Notes under the pieces: generated by a model
Databases searched by the model: none
Seen by the model: the letters and a program-made list of their open reading frames with translations, nothing else
Told to the model about the DNA's origin: nothing
Position numbers and translations under genes: made by a program
Source of the DNA: Lingula anatina
Taxonomy: Eukaryota; Brachiopoda; Lingulata; Lingulida; Lingulidae
Reading direction: 5' to 3'
DNA: 64,000 nucleotides
Assembly: GCF_001039355.2 (NCBI RefSeq)
Contig: NW_019775477.1
Location: forward strand, 126,001-190,000
Shown here: positions 1 to 10,969 of the stretch, in pieces
Layout of the letters: each line of letters begins with the position of its first letter
Numbering within the stretch: the stretch's first letter is position 1

Positions 1-198
1 ACCGACAGAGATTGTGATGTGTAAACACAAGGGCACAGTAGAGATTGTGACACCAGAACACCTGCTGAAATATCTGGGCAGATATTACCTGGATCAAGCC
101 GTGCAGAAGTCAGTATCCTCTGTACTGTTGAATTGAGGTGAAGGAGGTGGTGGAGGTCCTGAGGGGTGTCCTAAAGGATCAGCTTAATTCTGGGAGAG
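1..198 (+). CDS. NO VEIN-like gene, internal exon (5' cut by window, frameshifted)
   Basis: From base 2 the reading frame is open and protein-like (begins PTEIVMCKHKG, ends SVSSVLL) until a TGA at 134-136. After one base the frame shifts and continues IEVKEVVEVLRG to a good donor (AG|GTAACT at 199). The downstream frame ends in phase 1, which matches the phase of the exon at 2185, so both halves belong to one exon carrying one extra A near 131-132. It could be a sequencing error, a null allele or a pseudogene allele. The family assignment comes from the downstream exons; the N-terminal part of the protein, where an ATPase-like domain would be expected, lies outside the window. Confidence 0.55.
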
Positions 199-225
199 GT
201 AACTGATTCTCTGCTTTTGAGCCTG

Positions 226-228
<3 letters not shown>

Positions 229-278
<50 letters not shown>
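229..278. repeat. (TG)n microsatellite
   Basis: About 25 uninterrupted TG units just inside the first intron, 30 bases after the donor site. Confidence 0.95.
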
Positions 279-279
<1 letters not shown>

Positions 280-400
280 ATAATATTTAGACAAATTTCT
301 TAGCCTGGTGTTTTGGCTTCAAGGCGACAAATTAACTCCAACATATGCTAGTGACAACGGTATAGAAAGCTGGATATTTTATGGGATTTTTTAGAACTTT

Positions 401-1955
401 ATTGTACCACCAGCGTTAGCGCTGGCGGTACACATGGTTTTAGTCCTGTCCGGATCGTTCTGCCGGCATGTTACCGTTACCGCTTCTCCTCCTAGACGGT
501 AAGGGCCTCCATATCCATCTCTTGGATTTAGGTCACCTATAATCTCAACTCAGTCCACGTAAAATTTGGGCTTTGTCGGTATTGGGGTCTAGGTATGGCA
601 CTCATTGCAATGCACCCTTGTCCAAAAATGGCAAAATTAAATGCTAATTATTTACCCTACGGAAGAAATTATGGGAAAAATTTCTACAAACGGCTTTCCA
701 AAAGTCATATGTGTAGATTTTAAATATACCCTTGGATTTGACCTTTGACCTTTATTTCAAGGTCAAATGGGCCAAAATTTTCTAAAAAACAAATTTTTTT
801 ACAAAAAAAAAATATTTGCGCTGTTATTTAGACACCACACAGACTTAACCAATAATATTATTGGAAAGTGTTACCCTTCAGGTCGTCTTTCATCTATGTG
901 AATTTAGGGTCAATTGGTGCATTTTCACCGGAGTAGCAGCCATAAGATACCGAAACTGAAAACTGTCTCTAATTCGGGAACCGTTAATGCTAGAGAATGC
1001 ATGTAAAGCCCAACACTAGTGGTGGTCTCCGTTTTTTTGTATTCCATACGGTTTTTGAGTTATGCTGTATCAAAAAGTACATATTGGTGGTGAAAGCAAA
1101 ATGTGCAGTACGGTAATGGATAATAAATTTTGAACCCTGGAAAAATAAAACATAAGGCTTGGCGAGGCAGACAACTTGTGGTCAAAAATGACATTATTTT
1201 ATCAAATTTAAACATCTGGAACTTCAGAGCACCTCCCATTTCAAGAATTTTGACCAAAATGACCTTTTCTTTATTTTAATTAATTTTTTCTGTAGGAAAT
1301 TTATGGCACATTATTGTAACTCCAAAATTTAAACATTTAGTCCCTTATATCTCCAAAACTGGCAGAGATAGGTCCATAGTTACTATTGAAGTTAGTAGGA
1401 AGTCATATACTGGCAATCTAAATGTGACCTTGAAATTGACCTTTGACCTACTTTTCATCATGAATTGAACTTTGCAAATTTTGGTTCCCTTTTATCTCCA
1501 AAACTGGCAGAGATAGGCCCATGGTTACTATTGAACTTGAATAGGTAGTCATATACTGGCAATCTAAATGTGATCTTGAAATTGACTTTTGACCTACTTT
1601 TCATCATGAATTGAACTTTGCAAATTTTCATTCCCTTTTATCTCCAAAACTGGCAGAGATAGGTCCACAGTTACTATTGAACTTGAATAGGAAGTCATAT
1701 ACTGGAAATTTACTGTGACCTTGAAATTGACCTTTGACCTACCTTACTATGAACTGAAACTTGATTGTACCATTTTTAGTTATATATATTTTTTTGCATA
1801 TTTTGAGAATTCTTGTTGATTGCATTTTTTACACCTTGTCAAGCACAAGACTGGTGGTGGTGTCCCTTTTATGTGTGTGGGGGGTCTATACGATCGTGCT
1901 TACTCCAGCTGGTGGTACAATATTCGGAGGCGGTATCGCCTCTCTGATCCTCTAG
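401..1955 (+). mobile_element. Pearl/Helentron-like non-autonomous element
   Basis: A perfect 14-bp inverted repeat (ATTGTACCACCAGC at 401-414, its complement at 1908-1921) bounds the element. The right side ends in a 6-bp-stem hairpin (GAGGCG-GTAT-CGCCTC, 1927-1942), a 9-base spacer and CTAG (1952-1955) followed by T, the classic 3' end of a Helitron. The interior carries a 146-bp tandem repeat. Short inverted ends, a 3' hairpin and a core of roughly 150-bp tandem repeats together describe bivalve pearl-type elements, now grouped with Helentron-derived elements. No coding capacity is seen. The exact left end is uncertain because no empty allele is visible. The contig restarting at 9195 begins inside this element, as expected of a genome-wide repeat that breaks an assembly. 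Confidence 0.6.
1340..1745 (+). repeat. 146-bp tandem repeat array inside the pearl-like element
   Basis: The phrase ATCTCCAAAACTGGCAGAGA recurs at 1349, 1494 and 1640, giving a period of 145-146 bp and about 2.8 copies. Each unit ends with GTGACCTTGAAATTGACCTTTGACCT or a close variant. Confidence 0.85.
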
Positions 1956-2184
1956 TTTTTATATACCATAGTTTTGCATTTAACATGTTGCATTGAACAT
2001 AAGTATTAAAAAATTTATTAAGAAGTTATTCTGAAATAAAACGTACAAAAATGCTCAGAATAAAAAAATGTAATAGTTACATTAAATATAGACAAATACA
2101 ACTGTTTTTGTTTGTTTGATATGTGTTTAGTGAAAGAAAGACAAGACCTGAAGTGTAACAGTTGCTTTCTGTTTTTCATTTAAG

Positions 2185-2385
2185 AATTGACTATTCTGGA
2201 TTCTGCTCTCTGGCTTGCCTGCCTCTCCCACCATCTTGAAAAAACGCCAGCAGATGACCATGACACCATGGAGACCATCCTCTCCCTACCCATAATTCCA
2301 TTGGTGAATGGATCAGTTGTTGCTCTCTCAGAGAATACTGTGTTTTTCTCAGCTGCCAAAAGGTCTCCGACAGGGAAGAGTGCCA
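2185..2385 (+). CDS. NO VEIN-like gene exon (copy 1)
   Basis: Acceptor TTTAAG|AA and donor CCA|GTATGT bound 201 bases open in one frame, phase 1 in and phase 1 out. The product starts ELTILDSALWLACLSHH and contains LPIIPLVNGSVVALSENTVF. That phrase resembles the 'W-IP-T-G-W' style repeats of sacsin/NO VEIN proteins, in which short segments describe a position and a 'value'. The allelic copy is at 9639-9839. Confidence 0.75.
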
Positions 2386-2434
2386 GTATGTGTATAATTA
2401 TATGAATCAGATGTTTAGGCTATTTCAGTGGATA

Positions 2435-2436
2435 TT

Positions 2437-2471
<35 letters not shown>
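2435..2471. repeat. (ATTT)n microsatellite
   Basis: Tetranucleotide run in the intron after the exon at 2185-2385. The same run occurs in the allelic copy at about 9889-9925. Confidence 0.9.
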
Positions 2472-2788
2472 CTGTGTTTTTGAATGTTTGTTCCATCCGC
2501 GAAGTTATAGATAATTCTTTTTAAGTCTTTAAAAAAGATAAAATGTAATTCTCAGACCAGCTTAAGTTTAGACATTGTGACAGTTTGGACTGAAGTTGTT
2601 TGTTTTTACTTTTTTTCTTAATTTTTTGGTATGAAAAAATTAATGTAGTAATGTTTGTCTTGATTACAACATGTAAGGGGACTAATATTATCCTCGTTCA
2701 TTTACAAATCTTATTAAAACATGTTTGAAAAATAAACTAACTTTATTATTATGACATAATTATTTTTTAAAAACTGATCCCTTTCCAG

Positions 2789-2985
2789 GTGCCTCCATGC
2801 AAGCAGCATTGACAGTTCTAGAGCAGGACATCCCTACTGTCCATCCAGATGTCCTGAGGTCACTGGACGGTGTCCAGAACGCTTCAGTTAAGAGGATGCT
2901 AGAAAACATGGGTGTCAAACACATCAGTTCAGAGGATGTTATCAAAAAACATGTCCTTCCATGCTTTGCCTCTGGGAAATGGAAA
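2789..2985 (+). CDS. NO VEIN-like gene exon (copy 1)
   Basis: Acceptor CTTTCCAG|GT and donor TGGAAA|GTGAGT. Phase 1 in, phase 0 out. The product includes MQAALTVLEQDIPTVHPDVL and ends LPCFASGKWK, in frame with both neighbouring exons. One replacement separates it from the allelic copy at 10243-10439 (Met to Arg in LENMGVKH). Confidence 0.78.
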
Positions 2986-3310
2986 GTGAGTGAAATAATG
3001 AAGTTGATTTAGCATTGTTGTTGTTGTTTGATTTTTGTTTTGGCCTAAACCTTATCTTTAAGTTTATTTATTCACAGTGTGAAGGAGGATTATTTAAGTT
3101 GTTTTGATGAACTTTTTCTTAATTTCATTTCATTAAAAGTAAAGTGTATTAGTGAATGGCCATTTATTCCTCTATTTACTTTATTTATGTCTGGTTACCA
3201 GCCATTCATCCATTCATCCACATACTGAGTAGAAAAATTGAAATGTTTTTACTCTGTTTCTGAAAGAAATAAGCAAATATTATTCTTTTGTATCACTACA
3301 ATATCTATAG

Positions 3311-3515
3311 GAGAAGTCAACTGATTTGCTGTTGGCCTATGTTCAACTGATCAAAGAACAGTGGACCAGTGACAAGCAGTCTTTGAACATGCTGGAAGTG
3401 AGGAGGGTCATTCAAGTTCAACTGACCAACGGTCATTTTGTCAACCCACAAGACACAACAGTACAGCTTTCCAGGGAATATCTCAGCATGTTTGATCTTC
3501 CCAGCATGTTTCCAG
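3311..3515 (+). CDS. NO VEIN-like gene exon (copy 1)
   Basis: Acceptor ATCTATAG|GA and donor CCAG|GTAAGA. Phase 0 in, phase 1 out. The product begins EKSTDLLLAYVQLIKEQW, a mixed helical segment, and ends LSMFDLPSMFP. A long open frame on the opposite strand here is a shadow, since splice sites and codon phases support the plus strand only. Confidence 0.78.
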
Positions 3516-4384
3516 GTAAGAGCATCTTGAATCGGAAAGAACAGTAGGTTGATCGAGACTGCACGCACATGTGCATGCACGCACATGCAAACATTAGTAT
3601 GTACAAGCTTAAACTCTCTTACATTATGTGACATAAAAGGATAAAAGTCATAGGAAAATGAGGCAGCCCAAGGCAACCCCACAAATGAAATTTGTGCAAA
3701 ATTGTTGGTAAATAATAACTTTTGCTGACTCGTCGCATCATAATTTTTAGGATGATGAGTCTTATTGAATATTTGATATATAATTTTTATCCCTAAGGCC
3801 ATAACATTTAATACAGGCAACAATTTGCTACATTGTTATTATTGTTAAAACGATCAGGATAGAGGGGTTATATAATAAAAGCGGCCTTGTTTGGCCAAAT
3901 CACAAACAATCAATACTCCTTGTTGCCTTCTTTCTTGCTATGAATGAGACCATAAAAAGTTTGTGGTACACTGAGATGGAGGAGACATAAAATATGTTCT
4001 TGCAAATTTGCTGCTAATTTGCTGGAAATTTGCCGAAACACGAAGACTTTTCTTGCAAACCTGCTGCAAACTTAAGTTGTTATGGCAGGTTTGTTGCAAA
4101 TTAGCAGCAATAAATTTTTTTCTCGCAAAACCCTGCAAATTAAAAGTTTGCAACAAATTTGCAGCAATTTTGCCACAATATAGCAGCTGCAAAATTTTCA
4201 TTTTGTAAGGGTGGTACATGTATGGGCAATCATTTGATGTAGGAATAGTCAATATGTTCTGAACCAGATAGACAAAGTCTGCTGTAACCCTTCAGCTGCT
4301 ACAGGTCAGTTCCCTTTTTAAATGTTGTTTTTTATAATAAGTTTTGTAAATTGTGTTTTGTTCAAAGAATTTTTCTCCTTACAG

Positions 4385-4551
4385 ACTCTGTCTGGAACAT
4401 CGTCAGTAGTGCCTACCTAGACCTTTCTGCCTTGTCATCCAAACAGACCACTTCGAACAGGCAACAATGGAAGATGTTTCTTTTGGCGCTAGGAGTCAAG
4501 GAATTCCTGGCTGTGGACAAAATAGAAGTGGTCCTTAAACACAGCGAATTG
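4385..4551 (+). CDS. NO VEIN-like gene exon (copy 1)
   Basis: Acceptor CTCCTTACAG|AC and donor GAATTG|GTAAAT. Phase 1 in, phase 0 out. Product DSVWNIVSSAYLDLSAL through the segment WKMFLLALGVKEFLAV, a typical 'L-LGV-FL-V' motif of sacsin/NO VEIN relatives. Copies occur at 11839-12005 and, truncated, at 13816-13958. Confidence 0.8.
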
Positions 4552-5005
4552 GTAAATGTGAATATTGAATATTAAATAAAAAATTAAACTTCTAGTTCTC
4601 AGCAAATACATGTAGTTATGTTGATCTCAAAGGCATATATTGTTCATAAGACCTTCAAAAAGATTAATTAAAAAGTCTTAGATTAATATATGTGGAATTT
4701 TCACTTTGTCAGCAAGGTATACTCATCCAAAAATGTTGAGAAAAATACTATCTGTGCACCTGTTTTAGAGTTTTAAATTTATGCTTATCACAGTTACAAG
4801 TAAAATTCACCAGTCTATGTCTCCCATCCATCTTCACATGAGAGTGGCTTGTACTTGGGAATAATTTTATTTTCAAATTAATATTATGATTCAAAAACCA
4901 GTCTACAAATAGTTATTTTGGCAATGGTTTGAGATATGATATGTCTTGGTGATAAGGGGAAAAGTATTTTTCAATATTTGAAGGTAAACAAGAAAATTTA
5001 AACCT

Positions 5006-6315
5006 ATGTATGCAGACTTTACGAAAGGCCAAAAAATCTGTCAGACATTCGGTCTGACAAGCTTGAAAATTCTGTCAGACCAAAACAAAATCTGTCAGAC
5101 CGAAGTAAAATAATAGGAATACGAACCATTATTCATGTTTTCATGTGTACTTTCTAATGTTTTAAATCACTGACATTAAATCAAATATTAAATTTTTGAT
5201 ATATATTTGTAAAAAAGTAAATTAAGAAAGAAAAACAAACAAACAAACAAATAGACAAAAAATTACTTGCATAACAAGTTGTTTTTTATTTAATGAAAAA
5301 GACATTGTGGAATGACACAAGGACTAAGACCAATACAGGTATGAAGAACGTGTAGCTAGTAATATCAAACGTATGTCCATAAAAACGTCTGTTAATCAGA
5401 TAACCATTTCATCCGTTGTTTTTGGCAATAACATATGCATTTTGAAACAGCACAGTAAGGCAGTCTCTTTCATCCAATTGAAGCTTTGACAGGGACTGTC
5501 CAGCCCGAGTCTAAGTTCCTTCTTCATTTTATTTCTTTTTTTTTATAAAAAGAAACTCAAACTGTGAGCTTTCGTCAAGTTCATGTGCACTTTCTCCAAC
5601 TTGTGGGGAACGGTACATGCAAATACGTACATAAGTTCCATAATTTAAGAACCCGTAATAAAGCTGTAACATTTGTTGCTATTGATCAAAATGATAACTC
5701 GGCACACACTATTTTCCTCTCCTACAGATTACAAGTCCGCCAGGGCCTACCTTCTTTCCAATTTTAGTAAACTTCCATTTCTCTTCCTCACTTCGTTTTA
5801 ATTTTAGCCACGCTTTGCACCAACGAAGTGTTTAAAGTTCAACAACGTCATTTTCTAAACAAAAGGTTTATCCATGAGTACTGTGTACGACTGATAAAGA
5901 AGAAACAGAGGATCAAGTCTGTGAAAACGCAAATAGCATGAGCACATGTGTTGCGGCCATTTTGTCGAGTAGGGGTATTACGAAACGAAAACGAGACTGT
6001 ACATTACATCATCCAGGAATCCCCCAACCTCAACCAGTCACAAAATAGTATTTCTGAGTGAAACTGAGGTTTATAAATTATGTATTAATTAGCTGGGAAC
6101 TCCCCGAGATTTTCACCCCGTCTCTCTTTTCGAATGAAGTAAAATATATCGTCCAGAAAAGAAACAACAACGTATTCCTTGTATTTACACATTCCCAGTC
6201 AGTTTTAAAACTCGCAGGACATAAGGTCCGACGATACAGGATTTTTTATCGGACCGAGACGAAATTTGCCAGGCATGTCCGACGGTCCGACGCCTTTCGT
6301 AAAGTCTGATGTATG
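5006..6315. mobile_element. hAT-like DNA transposon insertion with TSD (element 5013-6308)
   Basis: A 1296-bp element has 17-bp perfect terminal inverted repeats (CAGACTTTACGAAAGGC at 5013-5029, complement at 6292-6308). It is flanked by direct ATGTATG copies at 5006-5012 and 6309-6315. The allelic copies at about 12460 and 14415 show one uninterrupted ATGTATG, a clean empty site. Subterminal repeats of CTGTCAGAC occur on the left and GGTCCGAC on the right. The CAG start is hAT-like, although hAT duplications are usually 8 bp rather than 7. No transposase is recognisable, so it is probably non-autonomous. It sits in the intron between the exons at 4385 and 6430. Confidence 0.75.
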
Positions 6316-6429
6316 TAAATAAAGATTTGAAATTCATTATGTACCTTTCATAGTCAATAACAAACAAATAAATAAATTTGACTATTTTCAGTGTTGGGTT
6401 TAATTTAGAATTAATTTATTCGCCTTCAG

Positions 6430-7705
6430 GATTCATCTCCTTGGGCCTGGATGAAGGACTTGTTCCCTGCATATGAGGGCAGATACTTCATTGATGACCA
6501 GGTTTGCCCACAGTTTGACCAGCTGACCAGCCAAGTGGACAGTCCAGCCAAATACCACCAGATGGTGGTTTTACTCCAGGCATTAGATGACTTGTGGGAG
6601 GCTCAGTATGCCAATTACAAATGGGCCACAGTTTACGACGAGGACAAAAAAGAACTTAAACAAGTGGAGTCGTCGTTTTTCATGAATGTGAAAAAGTTGC
6701 CGTGGATACCATCAGAGAAAGGAAAATTTGGTGCTTTCAGAAATAGAGGTGGTGCCAGTGACCATCTAGAGATGGAAAATGTACTTTTGCATGGCAGCAC
6801 CATATATATAAGGCACAAAGCAATAGAAAGCCTGCTAGGAGAGCATGTCCCATATCTTGCCAGGGGGATTCAGTTGAAATCATCTCTGTGCAAAGAACTC
6901 GGAGTACAGGCTTTCTTGTCTAATGAAGCTGTACTTGAACATCTAAAAGAATGGTCGGAGGCAAGCAATCAAGGTCAAATATTTGTCACCACAGTAAGGC
7001 ATATGAAGAATGTGTATTGGCATTTTGAAAGATATATAGCAGATGGACTGAAAGAATTGTTTGGTCAGAATGACTTCATATTTGTTCCTAAAGAAGATGG
7101 CGCCACTTACCAGACCAATGCATTCGTAGCTGGTGAATTTCTGCCTTTGAAGATGGTGTGTTGGCATGACCCCACGGGGCTGGTGCAGAAATATGGCACT
7201 CAGGGGAAAGATGCTGGAATGACTGGTCAAAAAAAGAAATACAAGAGGGAATTGGCCCATGTCTATCCTGACATGGAAGCATTTTTCAGAGGTATTTTAC
7301 AAGTCATGGAAACCCCCACTATGAAAGAGTATGTTCAACTTCTACAAGAAATAGCAGAAGAGAACCCTGTGCCCAACCATGCAGCCACACTCCATGCTTA
7401 CAAGATTTTTGAAATACTTGGCCAGAAATGTAAAAAGAAGGAAAATCCAAGTGGCATTGTTGGCCAAAAAGGTAGAGGAATCCTCTCGGAACTCTCAGAT
7501 GCTTCTTCCACTGTTGAATTGGACTCGATTTTTGCGGGGCAGTTGAAACATTTATTGGAAACTGCTGATGTGATACCGACCTCCAGCAACAAGTGGGTTC
7601 AGGTTCAAGAGGAGCCGCTCCTGGCAGATGACCCACGTCTTGCAGAGCTCTTCAAGAAACAGGTGGCTGAGAAGATCTTACTGGTGGCTGAACCTGTTGT
7701 TGCAG
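6430..7705 (+). CDS. NO VEIN-like gene, long central exon (copy 1)
   Basis: Acceptor CGCCTTCAG|GA and donor GCAG|GTACAG bound 1276 bases open throughout (425 codons), phase 0 in and phase 1 out. The product starts DSSPWAWMKDLFPAYEGRYF. It includes FFMNVKKLPWIPSEKGKFG, a segment matching the repeated 'W-P---G---' theme of sacsin/NO VEIN proteins, and a Lys-rich stretch near codon 340 (GQKCKKKEN). It is mostly helical, soluble and without membrane segments. Function is unknown in animals; the plant namesake is a nuclear protein needed for vascular patterning. Other copies: 12581-13814 (truncated) and 14534-15809. Confidence 0.85.
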
Positions 7706-8026
7706 GTACAGAGAGAAATGATTGTTTACATATCTTAATTTTTTTCTTGAGGTTATATTCAAAGCATTAAAAGCACCGAAGTGATTATTAAAAAAAAGTA
7801 TATTTTTATTAACTTAAAGATGTCTTTCTGTTTAAAGTCTAATGAAGGGAATGTCTCTTACTACCCTTCAGTTGAAACATTTCTTCTGATTTCAGCCAAT
7901 TAAAAAATGGTTACTATACCTTTATTTTAGTACTTCTTTGTGACAGGACCCTTTATTTAAGATTTGTCTCATGCTAAAAGATCAACTATAAATATTAATT
8001 TGCTGCGATATCTGAATGTTTTACAG

Positions 8027-8659
8027 GTATTCAACAATCTAGTTATGAGGACCAAGTTACTGAATTGAGGTCAAGGGCAGAATTTTTCTTCAAGGCTGTT
8101 GGAATCAAAACTCTTTCCGAGGGCGTAGAACAGGAGGTGGTCTCAGAGAGCACACGCCCAAGCCCAGAAGTTCAGCAATATATTCATGAAGTGGTGCCTT
8201 ATATACAACAGTTTTTGTTTTCCTCCCACCCCACTGTGTACAAGAAACTGCAAGAAAAGAAGGTGTCCGCAGTATTGAAACTTCTTTTGTTTTACCAGAG
8301 CAGTAAGCTGGATGTTGTGTACAGACTGAGAGGCAAGCGACATGTTAATGTGACCGTGCAAGAAAAGTGCATCTTGCAGAACGAGCGTGAGTTTTATGTC
8401 CACAAGGACAGCGTCAAATCCTACAGAGATATGGACAAGGAGCTGGTGAAGATTTTCCTTCCAGCTTCTGCACAAGATTTGGAGACTGGGCTCCTGAATT
8501 TTCTGCAGGTTTTGAGGATGCACATCCAGAAGCCAGATGGTGGGATGACAGATGCAGACTTCCAGAGAGAACAGAAGATGAAGGCTTTGCCTGAAGAGGA
8601 GGAAAGATGGGCGGTGCCAGAGCCTGACCAGCTGTTAATAAGACCCTCTCAAAAGACTG
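8027..8659 (+). CDS. NO VEIN-like gene exon (copy 1)
   Basis: Acceptor TTTTACAG|GT and donor GACTG|GTAAGA. 633 bases, phase 1 in and out. The product begins GIQQSSYEDQVTELRSRAEF, contains the segment FYVHKDSVKSYRDMDKELVK, and ends in an acidic stretch with LPEEEERWAVPEPDQ. The allelic copy is at 16133-16765. A cluster of seven differences lies at 8268-8298. Confidence 0.85.
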
Positions 8660-9163
8660 GTAAGAAGGGACACTTGTGAATAAGAATTGGTACAATGTAG
8701 TAGAAGCTTGAGCATTTTGCCATTATTAGTCTCTTTACACTCTGATAGTGTCTTACTTGTGTGGAGTTGAAATATCAGACAGTTTTGTAAATGGGCCTGG
8801 GTTGATTATTTTGGTTGAAAGTATGTGGATTTTCATAGTTTTATTCTGTAGTTTTCTGCTGTTTTTGCTTTTTGGCAGGATTTTCATTTGGCAAATATCT
8901 GATAAGTGAATGTCAAGAGGAAACATAATTGCTCAAATACTTCGCTGCAGCTAGTCAGGCCAAAACTTTTACTAGTTTTAAGCAGTGTCAATTTTATAAT
9001 GTGCCAGGCCAAGTTAGTTTTGATCATAATTGCAAAATCAGGATATATCAGTACTTGTGATTTCAATGACAATTTAGTCTCCATAGTTAAGTTTGACAAA
9101 TGAATATTATTTGATACTTCTGAAAGATATTTTGATCAACAAAATGTTTTGATCTGTCATCAG

Positions 9164-9193
9164 AATCTAAGGAGCATCCTCTTGATGACCTCA
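9164..9193 (+). CDS. NO VEIN-like gene exon fragment cut by a contig end
   Basis: Acceptor GTCATCAG|AA followed by codons for ESKEHPLDDL, then the 'n' at 9194. The complete version of this exon is at 17295-17441. This is an assembly truncation, not a gene end. Confidence 0.75.
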
Positions 9194-9194
9194 N
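9194..9194. other. Contig junction 1 (single n)
   Basis: The sequence to the right restarts at the equivalent of 1741, inside the pearl-like element. The sequence to the left ends inside an exon. Confidence 0.9.
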
Positions 9195-9638
9195 ACCTTA
9201 CTATGAACTGAAACTTGATTGTACCATTTTTAGTTATATATATTTTTTTGCATATTTTGAGAATTCTTGTTGATTGCATTTTTTACACCTTGTCAAGCAC
9301 AAGACTGGTGGTGGTGTCCCTTTTATGTGTGTGGGGGGTCTATACGATCGTGCTTACTCCAGCTGGTGGTACAATATTCGGAGGCGGTATCGCCTCTCTG
9401 ATCCTCTAGTTTTTATATACCATAGTTTTGCATTTAACATGTTGCATTGAACATAAGTATTAAAAAATTTATTAAGAAGTTATTCTGAAATAAAACGTAC
9501 AAAAATGCTCAGAATAAAAAAATGTAATAGTTACATTAAATATAGACAAATACAACTGTTTTTGTTTGTTTGATATGTGTTTAGTGAAAGAAAGACAAGA
9601 CCTGAAGTGTAACAGTTGCTTTCTGTTTTTCATTTAAG

Positions 9639-9839
9639 AATTGACTATTCTGGATTCTGCTCTCTGGCTTGCCTGCCTCTCCCACCATCTTGAAAAAACG
9701 CCAGCAGATGACCATGACACCATGGAGACCATCCTCTCCCTACCCATAATTCCATTGGTGAATGGATCAGTTGTTGCTCTCTCAGAGAATACTGTGTTTT
9801 TCTCAGCTGCCAAAAGGTCTCCGACAGGGAAGAGTGCCA
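9639..9839 (+). CDS. NO VEIN-like gene exon (copy 2)
   Basis: Counterpart of the exon at 2185-2385 with the same splice sites and the same translation. Confidence 0.72.
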
Positions 9840-9890
9840 GTATGTGTATAATTATATGAATCAGATGTTTAGGCTATTTCAGTGGATATT

Positions 9891-9925
<35 letters not shown>

Positions 9926-10242
9926 CTGTGTTTTTGAATGTTTGTTCCATCCGCGAAGTTATAGATAATTCTTTTTAAGTCTTTAAAAAAGATAAAATGT
10001 AATTCTCAGACCAGCTTAAGTTTAGACATTGTGACAGTTTGGACTGAAGTTGTTTGTTTTTACTTTTTTTCTTAATTTTTTGGTATGAAAAAATTAATGT
10101 AGTAATGTTTGTCTTGATTACAACATGTAAGGGGACTAATATTATCCTCGTTCATTTACAAATCTTATTAAAACATGTTTGAAAAATAAACTAACTTTAT
10201 TATTATGACATAATTATTTTTTAAAAACTGATCCCTTTCCAG

Positions 10243-10439
10243 GTGCCTCCATGCAAGCAGCATTGACAGTTCTAGAGCAGGACATCCCTACTGTCCATCC
10301 AGATGTCCTGAGGTCACTGGACGGTGTCCAGAACGCTTCAGTTAAGAGGATGCTAGAAAACAGGGGTGTCAAACACATCAGTTCAGAGGATGTTATCAAA
10401 AAACATGTCCTTCCATGCTTTGCCTCTGGGAAATGGAAA
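10243..10439 (+). CDS. NO VEIN-like gene exon (copy 2)
   Basis: Counterpart of 2789-2985. Splice sites are intact, with one amino-acid replacement (LENRGVKH instead of LENMGVKH). Confidence 0.75.
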
Positions 10440-10764
10440 GTGAGTGAAATAATGAGGCTGATTTAGCATTGTTGTTGTTGTTTGATTTTTGTTTTGGCCT
10501 AAACCTTATCTTTAAGTTTATTTATTCACAGTGTGAAGGAGGATTATTTAAGTTGTTTTGATGAACTTTTTCTTAATTTCATTTCATTAAAAGTAAAGTG
10601 TATTAGTGAATGGCCATTTATTCCTCTATTTACTTTATTTATGTCTGGTTACCAGCCATTCATCCATTCATCCACATACTGAGTAGAAAAATTGAAATGT
10701 TTTTACTCTGTTTCTGAAAGAAATAAGCAAATATTATTCTTTTGTATCACCACAATATCTATAG

Positions 10765-10969
10765 GAGAAGTCAACTGATTTGCTGTTGGCCTATGTTCAA
10801 CTGATCAAAGAACAGTGGACCAGTGACAAGCAGTCTTTGAACATGCTGGAAGTGAGGAGGGTCATTCAAGTTCAACTGACCAACGGTCATTTTGTCAACC
10901 CACAAGACACAACAGTACAGCTTTCCAGGGAATATCTCAGCATGTTTGATCTTCCCAGCATGTTTCCAG
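10765..10969 (+). CDS. NO VEIN-like gene exon (copy 2)
   Basis: Counterpart of 3311-3515. The translation is identical and both splice sites are conserved. Confidence 0.75.

Larger units (their letters stand above)
1741..9193 (+). repeat. Redundant allelic block, copy 1 of the NO VEIN-like locus
   Basis: Bases 1741 onward match 9195 onward at a constant offset of 7454 through the first four complete exons. After the 1.3 kb insertion ends, the match continues to 12.5-13.8 kb and then to the copy at 13816-17317. The block stops at an 'n' (9194) within an exon. It is most simply one haplotype overlapping the next contig rather than a biological tandem duplication. Confidence 0.85.

Noticed and set aside
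3317-3823. 168-residue minus-strand open frame (also at 10771-11277)
   Set aside because: It overlaps a well-supported plus-strand exon and its introns, with no splice or domain support.
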